Positions 31,584 through 42,288 are shown, numbered from the stretch's first letter. The stretch is DNA of 64,000 nt from Apoderus coryli (GCA_911728435.2 OU452198.1:40825902-40889901); one strand, 5' to 3'. Notes: generated by a model from the letters alone, not told the origin. Translations and numbers: made by a program.

Positions 31584-31722
31584 TGCGGACATGAAATCCT
31601 TTTAATTTTTCATTATTTGGCATTAAACATCGACGGCAGAACGCTGGGAGACCACCGTCCGAGCATTGCTGAAACCCAAATATTTGGAGATGCTGGCAGA
31701 AGGAGAAAATGGTCTTCTGATA

Positions 31723-32106
31723 GCGTTTTGTGTTCATACTATTTTTATTTATATTTATTTCTATTTATACGACTGGTTTTACCTATACATTGAGTTTGTT
31801 CGGCCTCTGCATGGTATAGGATATGCATTACTATGTACATGTAGATGATACGTGTTTACATGTGTCTACTGTTGTGTATCCTATTGTGCTTAAATGCAGG
31901 CCAATATTTGTAGATGGGCAACGACTATGGTACTCTGACGAGCTCATAACAAGAGCGAAACGAATTCGTCAGTATCTGTCGACCCATGCCTCGGTCTGGT
32001 CCTATTGAATTAGACTGGGGCCCTGCTAAATTAAACAAGATTCCTTGTGTAGGTGAAACCAACATTTTAGTCCGCTTTGCCACGAAATTATTTTCATTTA
32101 TATATA
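31723..32106. mobile_element. MITE, directly duplicated copy 2
   Basis: Near-identical to 31199-31583 in the same orientation. The 140-base spacer (31584-31722) includes a GC-richer stretch, gacggcagaacgctgggaga to ggagatgctggcagaaggag, unlike the surroundings and of unknown origin. Both copies lack the long left arm of the 17.2-kb copy. Confidence 0.85.
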
Positions 32107-33119
32107 TAATATAAAATAAAAAAAATTTACTTTCTAAAAGTAAATTTTTTTATAATTTAAACGACATGATTTTAATTTGATTTATTTTGCGTTTAAGTGT
32201 TTGTAATTGTAACGCATGTCAAATGATGTCTTACTATGTGTTTTTTATTTATACACAATTTTAATAAAAAGTTGTTAGTAAACTTGTGTCAAAAAGTTAA
32301 AAAAAAAAAGGAAAAAAACCTGAAAAAGTTGCAAATGATGCAACGAAACGTTGCCTGTAAATTTTGACACGGAAATAAAAATGAACTATTTTTGTTTCCT
32401 AAAATAGTGTATCAATATGTACGAACCTACACCCCAAAAATATAGTGTAAAAAAGGGTCAAAAACGAAAAAAAAAATCCAAATATACCAGAAAAATTGGA
32501 TAATTATATATACCTTTGCTTTGATATAAGATAACCTACAACATGCAGCATAACAATTTTGTTTACATAGGCGTTCGTAAATAGTAGAAAAGGAGGCAAA
32601 ATAAATTTTCTAATAAAACAAATCAACTATTTTGCGTACAAGAACTTGGCCTAGAAGATCTGAAATAGAAAATATGTACGTATAAATAGTGCCTCCAAAG
32701 AGAAGAAAAAGGAACCAAACCCGATACTTAAAAAAAATAGCTGATGTCTAAAACAAAAAAAATATATATAAATTTTAGGTAAATGACAAAAAGGTAATAA
32801 AATTATTAGTTTTACACTTAAATATAGAGAGCTATTGAGGGCAACAGTTTATTTTTTAGTAATTTTACGTTTTAAGTTTTTCAAAATGAAAATAGATTCT
32901 TCGATTTTGTTGTAATAGTGTAATGTTTGCGGAGTAACAACGTCTACTCCGTATATTTATTTATGTATTAAACATTCAACTCCTCTACGACATGGATTAC
33001 ATCAAGAAAATTAATTAAATGTTATTCGACATAATAATTTTGTTTAAGATACTGTAATTTTTGGGGTTTTAATAATAATCATAAATGAGTTATTGTGAAA
33101 ATGCAAAAAAAAAATTACA
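32107..33119. other. AT-rich noncoding sequence with a short hairpin
   Basis: A 14-bp-stem hairpin lies at 32117-32150 (aaaaaaatttactt / aagtaaattttttt around ctaa). A word gatgcaacgaaacgttgcc near 32338 is reminiscent of Penelope-type hammerhead flanks but lacks CTGATGA. Otherwise nothing assigned. Confidence 0.45.
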
Positions 33120-33967
33120 ATCACACAAAAGGTTAGAGGTTTGGCTAATGCCACTCTTCCACTCTACCTAAAAGATACAAATGTACAAAAAATAGAAAAA
33201 AAAGAAAAAATGTTACAATTTAAAAATAAAAAAAGAACCCATCCACAATTAACAAAACATTGAGTCTATGGGTAAATTCTTAGTTTCACTTCTCTCTGAA
33301 ATAAGTTTAATGGTAAGTCAATTATATCAATCACTTTATTTAAAAGCAGTGAGGCCATATATGCAAAAGAACCCTGAAATTTTGATGTGTGATGCTTAGG
33401 GATTGTAAATGTATTAACCCGTATATTAACATCATGCACACTCGAATGTCTACACAACAAACTATACAAATACTGAGGCTCTTCGGAATGGCAGATTTTA
33501 TGTAGTAATGAGGTGTATAGGTACTCGAATCTGGCATTCAACTTCGGTACCCCCAATCTCTCATAAAAAGGAGTGACATGTGCCGCAAAAGGAACTGTGC
33601 ACACAAATCGAACACATGAGTTCTGCACTCTCTGCAACTTCAACCTATTATACTCGAACAAAAAATAAAAATAAACAGAAGAACAATAATCAAGTTGTGG
33701 GTAAATTAGAGCTTTAATCAATTTGAGCTTATTAGACTCATCCACGAGATGTTTCAGATGATATATAGAGCGTAATTTAAAAAGGGAATTCTTGCATACA
33801 CTGCTGCAATGCTCGTTGAAATTCAAATGAGAATCAATCACAACACCTAAATCGCGAACTTTTTGAACCAAGAGATAATATCGCTGCCAATTCGAATTTA
33901 GATTCTCATGGCACCGGAACGTCGCACTGGATGTAAAACATCTTCTTTTTGACAGCATAATAAACAT
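33120..33967 (-). mobile_element. LINE family D, 5'-truncated 3' fragment
   Basis: The frame 33266-33967 (minus, 233 codons, no internal stop) covers the post-RT region: VQKVRDLGVVIDSHLNFNEH, LKLIKALIYPQLDYCSSVYF, LKLQRVQNSCVRFVC, VTPFYERLGVPKLNARFEYL, VHDVNIRVNTFTIPKHHTSK and the end NLFQREVKLRIYP. The RT catalytic box is missing. The UTR continues to about 33120, including a ggcattagccaaacctctaa stretch on the minus strand. Family distinct from A-C by its RFVC...AHVTPFYERLG block. Confidence 0.82.
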
Positions 33968-33989
33968 GTGTAATTAGAATTGTGTTTTG

Positions 33990-34696
33990 GAGAACCTCAA
34001 ACCCCAAGAATCAAAGAATCTTAAATATAAATAAGCAGGTTCAAGAATGTGTAAAGAAAAATAATAATTGTGTTATGGGTGCTACAATGGTTGGCCACGG
34101 AAACTGCCACCTACCCTTTTTTTTTCACTTCATTCACACATAACTATAACAACAATATCCGATGCGCTTTTTTTCTCACTGCGCCAAGAATACCTTTGCT
34201 CATTTGTTTTTTATATTATCCTTTTTTATCTATCTACGTGAATAACGTAAGGTGGCGTTTAGAAAAAAAAAAAGGTATCAAGTAGGCTTCGACCGTGTGA
34301 AAATATTTTATAATCTTCTAATGATTTTTCTTGTCACTCTTTACATGTTTTTTTTTTACTTCAACATGGTTGATTCAACCCCTATTGTGTTTGGTGTGTG
34401 GTAGGTTATACCTATTAATTGTGACCTTGACTCAATTTTTCTTGAATAAATTGTGTAACAATGAAAAAAAAAGAGCACTCTTTGTTACCATGGGAAAAAT
34501 GTGGGGGATATGGACCACCCGCACCAATCCGTTTATTATGTGATTATTTAGCAATTAAAACTCTTAGCACGGAAATTCATATGATTATGCTAAAATACCG
34601 GGTCGGGCAGTACATTCGCCTAACCGAATTGAAATTGCAAATTTTGTTTACTTGGGTGTATGTAGGTCTACCAGGAGCATTTAACAAAAATGTTTT
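33990..34696. other. Unassigned sequence
   Basis: Short plus-strand frames here (34070-34285, 34331-34543, 34461-34751) overlap each other and show no domain; poly-T runs explain the hydrophobic look of the first two. No gene called. Confidence 0.4.
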
Positions 34697-35060
34697 TAAA
34701 TATACCGGGTGTCCCAGAAAAGTGTGGCATATCAAAGTTATATTTTTTTAAATGGAACACCCAGTATTTTTTGGATTTTTTGAAGACTTTGGATAAAATA
34801 AAGTTATTGTTATGATCCCTATACCTAAATCTACCCGTTTGGCCTTTTAAAAACATTCTGTGCGTTTATTTTTTTAACTAAACCGTTTAGAATTTTAAAA
34901 TGGCATGTGGATAGGACAGACATTAGGTCGGTGTATAGCCCAATTGTAAATATTGTACAGGGTGGTCAAATTCTTTTATTATTCTTATCAATCATATTTA
35001 TTTAAATAACTTTTTTATTTTAAATAGCACACCCTATATTTCATAGCACCTGTCGATACT
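34697..35060. repeat. GGGTGTCCCAG / CAGGGTGG repeat fragments
   Basis: 34700 begins ataccgggtgtcccagaaaa and includes aaatggaacacccagtattt at 34749, matching the block at 30990. A second end, tacagggtggtcaaattct, is at 34958, with cacaccctatat near 35028. They look like two adjacent partial copies of related dispersed repeats. No coding capacity. Confidence 0.5.
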
Positions 35061-35102
35061 AATTAATGTTCTGTATCAAATGGTTTTGAGGTTCCCTATA
35101 CT

Positions 35103-35886
35103 TCATAAACATTTGACTGTCGAAAAAATTTGTTCGCGTTGGATCCCACACTATTTGTCAATCGCTCAAAAAAGTCTCGTGTCGATTGGTCGAAAGAAAT
35201 GCTCAAAAAATAAGATCGCGGTGCTTCGAAACACGTCTATGACATCGTGACAGGTGATGAATCGTGGATTTACGCGTATGAGCTGGAAAGTAAAAAGCAG
35301 TCGACTGTATGGGCGTTTCAAGATGAGCCAAATCCAACAAAAGTTTTTCGCGCACGAAGCACTTCCAAGCAAATGGTCGCCTGCTTTTTCTGAAAAACTG
35401 GACATGTTGCATCCCCACCACTAAAGAAACGCAGAACAGTCAATTCTGAGTGATACACAACTATTTGTTTGCCAGTTGTCTTCCAAGAAATCAAAAAAAT
35501 CAACCGTCGAAGACGATCCGTCTCTTCACTCTTCACCACGACAATGCGAGATCTCGCACATCGGCTCAAACAACTGCATTTTTGAGCACCCAAAACATCG
35601 ATTTGTCGAGTCATCCGCCGTATAGTCCTGACTTGGCACCAAATGACTTCTTTTTATTCCCTTACGTAAAAAACAAACTGAGAGGTCAACGTTTTTCGAC
35701 ACGTGAAGAAGCTGTTGCTGCTTTCAGAATGCATGTTTTGGAGATACCTCAATTAGAGTAGCAAAACACATGCAAAAGTGTATAGATCTTTATGGGGATC
35801 ATTTTGAAAAACAATAAATTGATTTTCGATGATTAATATTTGTTTTTGTTCCCTAATCCCGAAATATAAAAGGCAACCCTCGTATA
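35103..35886 (+). pseudogene. Mariner transposase relic (SETMAR/Mos1-like, D34D)
   Basis: Across two frames: TVEKICSRWIPH; then GASKHVYDIVTGDESWIYAY (first catalytic Asp), KQSTVWAFQDEPNPTKVFRA, RSTSKQMVACFF; a shift; and LHHDNARSRTSAQTTAFL (second Asp), SSHPPYSPDLAPNDFFLFPY (third Asp), KNKLRGQRFSTREEAVAAFR, VLEIPQLE then a stop at 35761 where the family normally continues to a KCIDLYG.(H/Y)FEK-like end, still visible out of frame to 35815. The 3' terminal repeat sits at about 35845-35886 (reverse complement starts tacgagggttgccttttata). The N-terminal HTH region is missing and the left end was not found. Frameshifts and stops mark it as dead. Confidence 0.85.
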
Positions 35887-35972
35887 TTGTAGTTGTACTA
35901 TTATCACTTTAGGATTATTACCTACCATAGTTAAGTTGTATTGATTTTTTTGTTAGTTCTACTAATTTTTTA

Positions 35973-36199
35973 TTAATTGGGTTGTCCTATTAGACAATAA
36001 AGAGTTATATATTCTACAGGGTGATTCAGAAAGACATGGCCATATTGCTATAGTTGATAGTGCGCCAGCAATTTTTCCAGGTTTAATAAATTTTACAATC
36101 GAACTGGTTACAACCCTAGCCGAACATTTATATAAAGCTACAGTTTTTAAAGGAACATCTAACGAAGTTGACACCGATTTATTTGAGATTACGTTTTAA
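35973..36199 (+). other. Unrecognised 75-codon open stretch
   Basis: The frame between stops reads INWVVLLDNKELYILQGDSE, RHGHIAIVDSAPAIFPGLIN, FTIELVTTLAEHLYKATVFK, TSNEVDTDLFEITF then stop, and has a protein-like composition. However, it contains tacagggtgattcag at 36016, the start of a dispersed repeat type, which argues for chance. No upstream ATG and no recognised domain. It might be a captured exon. Confidence 0.25.
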
Positions 36200-37216
36200 C
36201 TATTTTAAGTGTAATACAAAATACTGAGGATTTGGGAATAATAACGGATTAAGCCACCATTTTTTCTGCGAATTCTCATTTCGTGGTAGTATTTTGGTAG
36301 ATTCCCCTTCCTCTAGTTTTTAGCAGCGCGAGCCGCCACTGATGAAACCCCTCCTAAATATATTTACAAATACAAAAACAACAAAATTTAGTGAATTGTA
36401 CATTACAAGAATTGCCATAAAAGTAATTTGTCAGATAAACTATTCTGAAAAATCTACAATAATTAATTTTCGAAATTTTTTAGTTTTACTTTCCCGCACA
36501 GGGAAGGTATAGTGAACGCGCTAAAAAAAAAATGAGATAAAGACGAATATTACCATTTTGAAACGATTTTTTTACTAATTGCATGAGTCACATCATTGTA
36601 AATAAGTTTATAAATATTTCTATAATGCGATAGATACCAGGACATTTTCTTACAGTGTTTATTCGGGATGTTTTTGTGATATTTACATTTTAAATAATTT
36701 TTAAATCACACTGTAGATAAATAACAGCTAAGCTTTCATTTTAACCTAATTTTCCCGACCTTAAACTCTTATTTGATTCACATATAAGTTTTTACATATA
36801 TTTATAAGACTAAATGGCCTTAAATTTAAATATTTTAAATGCAAATTTCATTATTAGCTTCCTTCTGACATAAGCGATAAAGTGATTGATAACATAAGTA
36901 TATATGTCGTGTGGTCTGGGCTATAACAGCTATCATTACAGGTAATCCATTTAATGTGTTTCAGAAAATTGACTTTTCTACAATGCACATGATGTAAAAT
37001 ATAATGTGATTTAGCGTGAGAAGTTATGTAGATAATGATTTATACAGATCGAAGGGTAAATTGCAAGAGGAATTTGGTGTATAAATGTTGGGAATTAGTG
37101 GAATAAGTAGAGGATAATAAGAAAATTATCAGGAAATTATGGATATTTATAGGAAATTTGAGGAATTAATTGTGGATGTGGCAATATTACTCAAGGTTTT
37201 AATGGAATGATTATAG
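36200..37216. other. Unassigned AT-rich sequence
   Basis: No coding frame, hairpin or repeat assigned. Confidence 0.4.
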
Positions 37217-37393
37217 AGATAATTTTTTACTAAATATAGTAACCAATCAAATTACTTAATTTTAAGTCATGTGTCAAATTTCATCCAATCACCTATGGAT
37301 TACAGTGATAATACCCTACATGTGGTGTTTTCAGTTTGGTGTTTTTTTTTTATTAAAAATTAATTATACGTCAAACTGACAACTGGTTTAAAA

Positions 37394-38610
37394 ATGTCTA
37401 GAAGATTTGGTATTGCATCTAACGATGCAATGAATGATATTATATCTAATAATATACCAAAAAATACAATCAAATCAAAAAAATATGTATGGAAAATATT
37501 TCTCGAGTTTTGTGCGACCAGAAAATACGAACTGAATGCTGAAACGAGTTTGCATAATTATTCGGCTATATATTGAAAGATTATGGTAAATATGAGAAAA
37601 CTGACGGAACTGAATATAAAGAAGCAACTGTAAAAACAATTTGGAATACTACGAGTAGGCTACTCCAGGAAAAATACTTCAATGACTTCAAAATTGTATT
37701 CGACCCGTTTACCAGTGTGATATTCAAAAATGTGCGAGATGCAAGAAATGCAAAACGTAAAAGATTACAGCAGGATCCAAACAAACGAAAATGCAGTTCA
37801 AATTTGACGAACTGCATTTTCGTTTGTTTGGATCCTGCTGTAATCTTTTACGTTTTGCATTTCTTGCATCTCGCGCATTTTCAAGTGATTTGGCTAGAAT
37901 CATTGGATTATGGGATGAAGGTTTACAAAAAAAAAATTACTATATTGTAACTGTTGAGTTAGCTTGGCGAGGTGGTGAACGAGCTGATTGCCTTATAGAT
38001 TATTTCATGATTGAGAAACGTAATGATGAAACGCCAACCAACAGAATTGAATACAATCCAATATTCAGTAAAACATGCCAAGGAGGATCGAAAAGTTGTA
38101 CAAATAGTAAGTGGCTTGTTCCAAATATTGTAAACGAAAGTGCATGCCCTGTTCGGTTATTCCATAAATTATTGTCCAAAAGGGGAAAAAATATTACTTC
38201 CAGTCGCCTATTCTTGAGACCAAATCGTTTCTGGAAATCCGAAAGTGACACTTATGGTTTGACAATATACCGGTAGGCAAGAACACAATTAATATGTGGA
38301 CCAAATCATCAGCGCAAGCTATTGATTTGGTCACTAAGTGTAAAAAGATATCCAATCATTCGAACAGATCAACTGCAGTTAGCCATTTGGCAAATAAAGG
38401 AATTCCTGAACAGCAATTAATAAAAATAACAGCAGCTCTAATTCAATTAAACCGTATATGAATATTAACCAAGAACGCCATGGTGAAATAATCAACACCA
38501 TGCGAGGAATTTCTTCAAAAGTGGAAATTAACAATCCGTCAACTTCAGCAAACTCTTCTTCCAATTTAACATTTACCAATTGTACTTTTCACAACTGTAG
38601 TTTTAAATAA
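37394..38610 (+). pseudogene. Crypton tyrosine recombinase, copy 2 (disrupted)
   Basis: Begins MSRRFGIASNDAMNDIISNN with KYVWKIFLEFCATRKYELNA, frameshifts near 37560, then YKEATVKTIWNTTSRLLQEK (CAG where copy 1 has a stop), FDPFTSVIFKNVRDARNAKR up to the inverted duplication at 37727-37881. The frame resumes near 37880: LARIIGLWDEGL, ELAWRGGERADCLIDYF, RIEYNPIFSKTCQGGSKSCT, RPNRFWKSESDT. In the C-terminal box an 8-base deletion near 38433 removes the GH of the KITGHSSS motif and shifts the frame before the PY(L/M) tyrosine. The element therefore cannot encode active recombinase, and its lesions differ from copy 1. Confidence 0.8.
37727..37881. repeat. 73-bp inverted duplication with 9-nt loop
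   Basis: Arms 37727-37799 and 37809-37881 are reverse complements with about one or two mismatches; the loop is aaatttgac. The left arm is the expected coding sequence (RDARNAKRKRLQQDPNKRK), so the right arm is a foldback copy of it. In copy 1 the same segment occurs once. Confidence 0.9.
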
Positions 38611-38936
38611 AAATGAATCATATTTGTTTGATAAAACTAATACATTTTGTATTGAAAATTATTAAACGTCAGATTGACAATCAAATTTTTGATATTTACA
38701 AAGTAAAAAATTATCTTATCGAATACTCCTCGGGCCTTGATAAATACTAAAAATTTTGTCATAGAGAATCCTTCAAGCGACAAAATTATCTCGGTATTAT
38801 CAAGACCCTAGGGGTATTACTACTGATAATAGTTTTTTTTTTTTTAACAATCGATGACGAGGAGTAAATAGAGAATGTAATAGAATGAAAGACGTCTACT
38901 CCACAATGTAATCTTCTATAATTAAAATAAATTAAA

Positions 38937-38978
38937 ACCATACATGTTTGGAGAGTATACACTCTCATCATCAGTGGT
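38937..38978 (-). ncRNA. Hammerhead-like motif, core mutated
   Basis: Minus strand: ACCA-CTGATGA-T-GAGAG-TGTATA-CTCTC-CAAAC-AT-GTA-TGGT. Stem I (ACCA/TGGT) and stem II (GAGAG/CTCTC) are intact and the ACATGT palindrome is kept, but the conserved G12 of GAAA is C. It is likely inactive. The arrangement is the same as at 4971-5009. Confidence 0.5.
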
Positions 38979-39202
38979 ATAATAATATAACAGTAAAGTC
39001 GAAATTAGAAACCAAATTTAGTTATTTAAGGATTAATTATCAATCATAGATCTGAAATAGATACAACAAGATAAGCGGATTAGTTCAAACATGCTTACTT
39101 TATACCTTTGTAACTTATCACATTGTGGAAATAAAAAGAATCAAGTTAAAGTTAAAACAATGTTATGTTGGCACATTTCAAAAATCAAAGATAAGCCACA
39201 TG

Positions 39203-39345
39203 GTAATGGACTTGGAGGAAGTTGATAAAGGCTGCAAAAAATTGATGTTGGTGCAAAATTCGGTGTTTCCCCAAGTTGTGTATCTCTGATAGTAAAAACT
39301 CGCGCAAACTATCATCAAGGAAACTAATATTCTAAGCAGTCGAAA
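39203..39345 (+). pseudogene. Pogo/Tigger transposase N-terminal HTH fragment
   Basis: A single frame reads MVMDLEEVDKGCKKIDVGAK, FGVSPSCVSLIVKTRANY. This EEVDKG.KK.DVA.KFG(I/V).PST(L/V)S.I(L/V)K.R pattern is the CENP-B N-terminal helix-turn-helix of pogo/Tigger transposases. The catalytic DDE domain does not follow; the fragment is truncated. A related start occurs at 61481-61545. Confidence 0.7.
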
Positions 39346-39373
39346 ACGAGTACGGGTGTCTTCTTTCGAGCAT

Positions 39374-39603
39374 GTAAATATTGATGCTTAAACTCCCAAC
39401 GTGCTCCGCTGGTGTCGTATACCATCAAAACGTATCGCGTGGCCGTGTCACTGTATACAGTGACGGAAAAAGTTTCATCCACTTGAGCCTTTATTAAAAA
39501 TTATTACTTATGTAATTTGATAGATCTTCTTACATATTATTAATCTAAGAAAAACTATTGAACAGATCATGGTTACAATATTCTGTCCCCGTGTTTTACT
39601 GTC
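39374..39603. repeat. Dispersed repeat, partner of 22188-22396
   Basis: Same orientation and landmarks as the partner (cccaacgtgctccgctggtg, aaaaagtttcatccacttga, aatctaagaaaaactattga), with a short insertion after gtgtcgtatacca. Confidence 0.75.
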
Positions 39604-39857
39604 GGACACAAATTTTCTTCGTAAATTCCGCATTAAGTCTTCGCCATACCATATGATTTCCATCCGATTATATTTAGATTAATCTGAGAAAATAACACGC
39701 TGCCAAAAATTATTTGTTTCATTCATATTATATTTATTTGCAAACTCTAATCATTAACCCAATAGTTTTGCCAGTCCCTGTAGTTACTTGTCTTTTCCTT
39801 TGACAAGCATGATTTATTATACGTCTTATATACGAGGGAGAAATGTATCAAAAAAAC

Positions 39858-39975
39858 GCTGAATTCGATGCCTATTTCTAATGTAAAGAGGCATGGGAAC
39901 GGATAGCCCCGGTAGAATCGTTAAATTTCTATTTTATACATTAGGAATGGAAAGACTATACCAGTGTGGAATACA
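39858..39975. repeat. Repeat, inverted partner of 50955-51070
   Basis: Shares with the reverse complement of 50955-51070: aatgtaaagaggcatgggaa, ggatagccccggtagaatcg, ttaaattt and (t)gga.agactataccaa-like words. It may belong to the same element as the coiled-coil ORF at 49951-50724, because the other copy lies directly beside it. Confidence 0.65.
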
Positions 39976-40100
39976 TAGATGTTTGTATTATACGTTTATT
40001 ATAATAGCCGACCTTGATGTCGACAAATAGTGACCCAAACACTGACCTCACATGCACTGAACAATCACAAACTGCACTATTAAAAATGCTCTACCTAGTC

Positions 40101-41514
40101 GAATATTAGCAAACTTGTATTGATTTTGTTGATCATTGAGGTCATCTGTCACTTTGAAGCCTAATACATAGTAAACATAAATATAAGTACAGTCATTTAT
40201 ATCCAAAACTCTAAATGTGCATTTTGCTGACACTGTTAGCATCCTCAGGAAAGACTTAAACTCAGTTTTTATAATACAGGGTGACCCAGGTATATCCAGC
40301 AATATTTAAAATTTAGATTCTACTGGTCAAAATGAATAAATTTTGTTCTATAAACTTTTTTTACATTCTTCAGCCATTTCGAGATATTGGCATTTAATGT
40401 TTCTTTAAATTTAAAATATTTCTGAACACAACCTACAATTTGTCTAGAACTACACTTACCCGAAAAAATCATCTTATATCAACTGAAAGGCAATCAAATT
40501 TTCTTTCAAATCATGCTAAAGACAATCCTGTCAATTATCCCTACGTCCATTTTAAAATGCCTCAAATTTGAAAACTGTAAATTTTTCTCTCTAACTTCAA
40601 AAAATTTTAGAAAAGCACTAGCAAAACTTGACAACTTGTCAATATCTGAAAAACATTCTTGTCCATAGAGAGAGAGAGAAAGACTGAGTTTAAGTCTTTC
40701 CTGAGGATGCTAACAGTGTCAGCAAAATGCACATTTAGAGTTTTGGATATAAATGACTGTACTTATATTTATGTTTACTAGGTATTAGGCTTCAAAGTGA
40801 CAGATGACCTCAATGATCAACAAAATCAATACAAGTTTGCTAATATTCTCTCTATGGACAAGAATGTTTTTCAGATATTGACAAGTTGTCAAGTTTTGCT
40901 AGCCCTTTTCTAAACATTTTTGAAGTGAGAGAGAAAAATTGAAAAATTTACAGTTTTCAAATTTGAGGCATTTTGAAATGGACGTAGGATTAATTGACAG
41001 GATTGTCTTTAGCATGATTTGAAAGAAAATTTGATTGCCTTTCAGTTGATATAAGATGCTTTTTTCTGGTAAGTGTAGTTCTAGAAAAATTGTAGGTTAA
41101 GTGTTCAGAAATATTTAAAATTTAAAAAAAAAAACTTTAAATGCCAATATCTCGAAATCGGTGAAGAATGGAAAAAAAGTTTATAGAACTAAATTTTGAC
41201 CAGTAGAATCTAAATTTTAAATATTGCTGGATATACCTGGGTCACCCTGTATTATAAAGACTAGGTTTAAGTCTTTCCTCAGGATGCTAACAATGTCAGC
41301 AAAACGCACATTTAGAGCTTTGGCAATAAATTTATTATTTATTTATGTTTACTTATGTATTAGACTAGAAATATTTAAAATTTAAAAAAAACATTAAATG
41401 TCAATATCTCCAAATCGACGAAGAATTGAAAAAAAGTTTATAGAACAAAGTTTGTTCATTTTGATCAGTAGAATCTAAATTTTTGATATTGCTGGAGCAA
41501 ACTGGGTCACCATG
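40101..41514. mobile_element. Composite foldback repeat with CAGGGTG ends
   Basis: The core is a foldback: arm A 40277-40670 begins cagggtgacccaggtatatc, and arm A' about 40855-41249 ends gatatacctgggtcaccctg, about 390 bases each, TA at both ends. The centre C (40684-40850) is repeated inverted at 40101-40270 just outside the left end, and directly but truncated at 41262-41365. This is followed by a partial A' copy to 41514 that ends in a third, degenerate terminus (gggtcaccatg). The minus-strand frame at 40048-40302 reads through the outer C copy and is not an isolated gene. Confidence 0.85.
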
Positions 41515-41521
41515 TATATAA

Positions 41522-41570
41522 CAAGCGTCCAATAGACTCAGTTGCAGCCCTCGAGGCAATAGTTAACCCT
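41522..41570 (+). pseudogene. Fragment matching the C-terminus of the 49.9-kb ORF
   Basis: Reads PIDSVAALEAIVNP-like residues over caatagactcagttgcagcc and ctcgaggcaatagttaaccc. The reverse complement of 50880-50935 reads caatagactgagttgcaatc, ctcgatacaatagttcaacc, the same stretch next to the C-terminus (VLETIVQP) of the coiled-coil ORF. It shows that this ORF belongs to a multicopy element. Confidence 0.55.
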
Positions 41571-42288
41571 AAAAATTTGTGACATATTTTACACTTTGTT
41601 TTGGTTGTGAAAAAATCTTCACTCGGCTTGAACTCTAGTTGCGTTGGAGTTTAGAATGAATAAAAGTTATCATTACGTTTTATTATAGTTGAAAATTATT
41701 TACCATAGCAATTTGTGTAATTAAATTTTATTTTAGTGTTTATTGTTACTCAGGTAAGGTGGTGGTGGTGGTCCTTATAAATAGGCCACCCTGAGATATA
41801 CCTACACTTTTACTGACCCGTCTTATGTCGTTAGTTCTAATTAAGAAGCACGGGTTCTTAAAGCTCAATGCACCAATAAAAATTAAAGTATATATTATGC
41901 AGTGAAACAAATACAGCAATAAAACTCCTAATCTATACATAACATGATTAACTTATTAGTTTTTGCGGGCCGATGCAGCCTTTTATCTTATGGACGTTGA
42001 ACGGTCAGTCAGTCACTCTCCATCTCTCTTTTCTATACATGCTCTATTATACAGGTTCATGGACACACCGCTTGACCGTAATTTCGTGTTGTTAACAACA
42101 GTGACATATTGGCCGTTTGTTGTTGACTTATTGAATACGTTGTTGCGAAACTGCTATTTTTTAAACAATTTCGGGATTATGTAATTCTTCCTAAAACAAA
42201 AATTAATTGAAATTTCATACCTTTAACCTTCTGGGGGCTAGATCTGGAGAATCCGGTGGGTGGGTAAGCAATTCGAAGCCCAATTCAT
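41571..42288. other. Unassigned sequence
   Basis: Includes a (ggtggt) patch at 41757-41775 and no coding frame I can support. Confidence 0.4.

Larger units (their letters stand above)
37217..38826 (+). mobile_element. Crypton element, copy 2
   Basis: Opposite orientation to copy 1 and collinear with it from agataattttttactaaata (37217) to accctaggggtattactact (38826). Lacks the palindromic insert near the 3' end found in copy 1 and instead has its own 73-bp inverted duplication inside the gene. No terminal inverted repeats. Flanks differ from copy 1. Confidence 0.85.

Noticed and set aside
31299..32008. Duplicated 61-codon ORFs (MHY.VHVDDTCLHVSTVVY...)
   Set aside because: Both lie inside recently duplicated MITE copies; conservation follows from the DNA repeat. 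Kept only as a low-interest test.
32322..32360. Hammerhead-like word gatgcaacgaaacgttgcc
   Set aside because: It has a GAAAC-like box and a short stem, but CTGATGA is absent and no stem I partner was found.
34070..34543. Plus-strand hydrophobic ORFs as membrane proteins
   Set aside because: The hydrophobicity comes from poly-T runs (Phe codons); the frames overlap and no family pattern is visible.
40048..40302. 84-codon minus-strand ORF as a host gene
   Set aside because: It spans the outer copy of segment C and the foldback terminus; the segment is repeated three times here, so it is repeat DNA, at most a captured exon.
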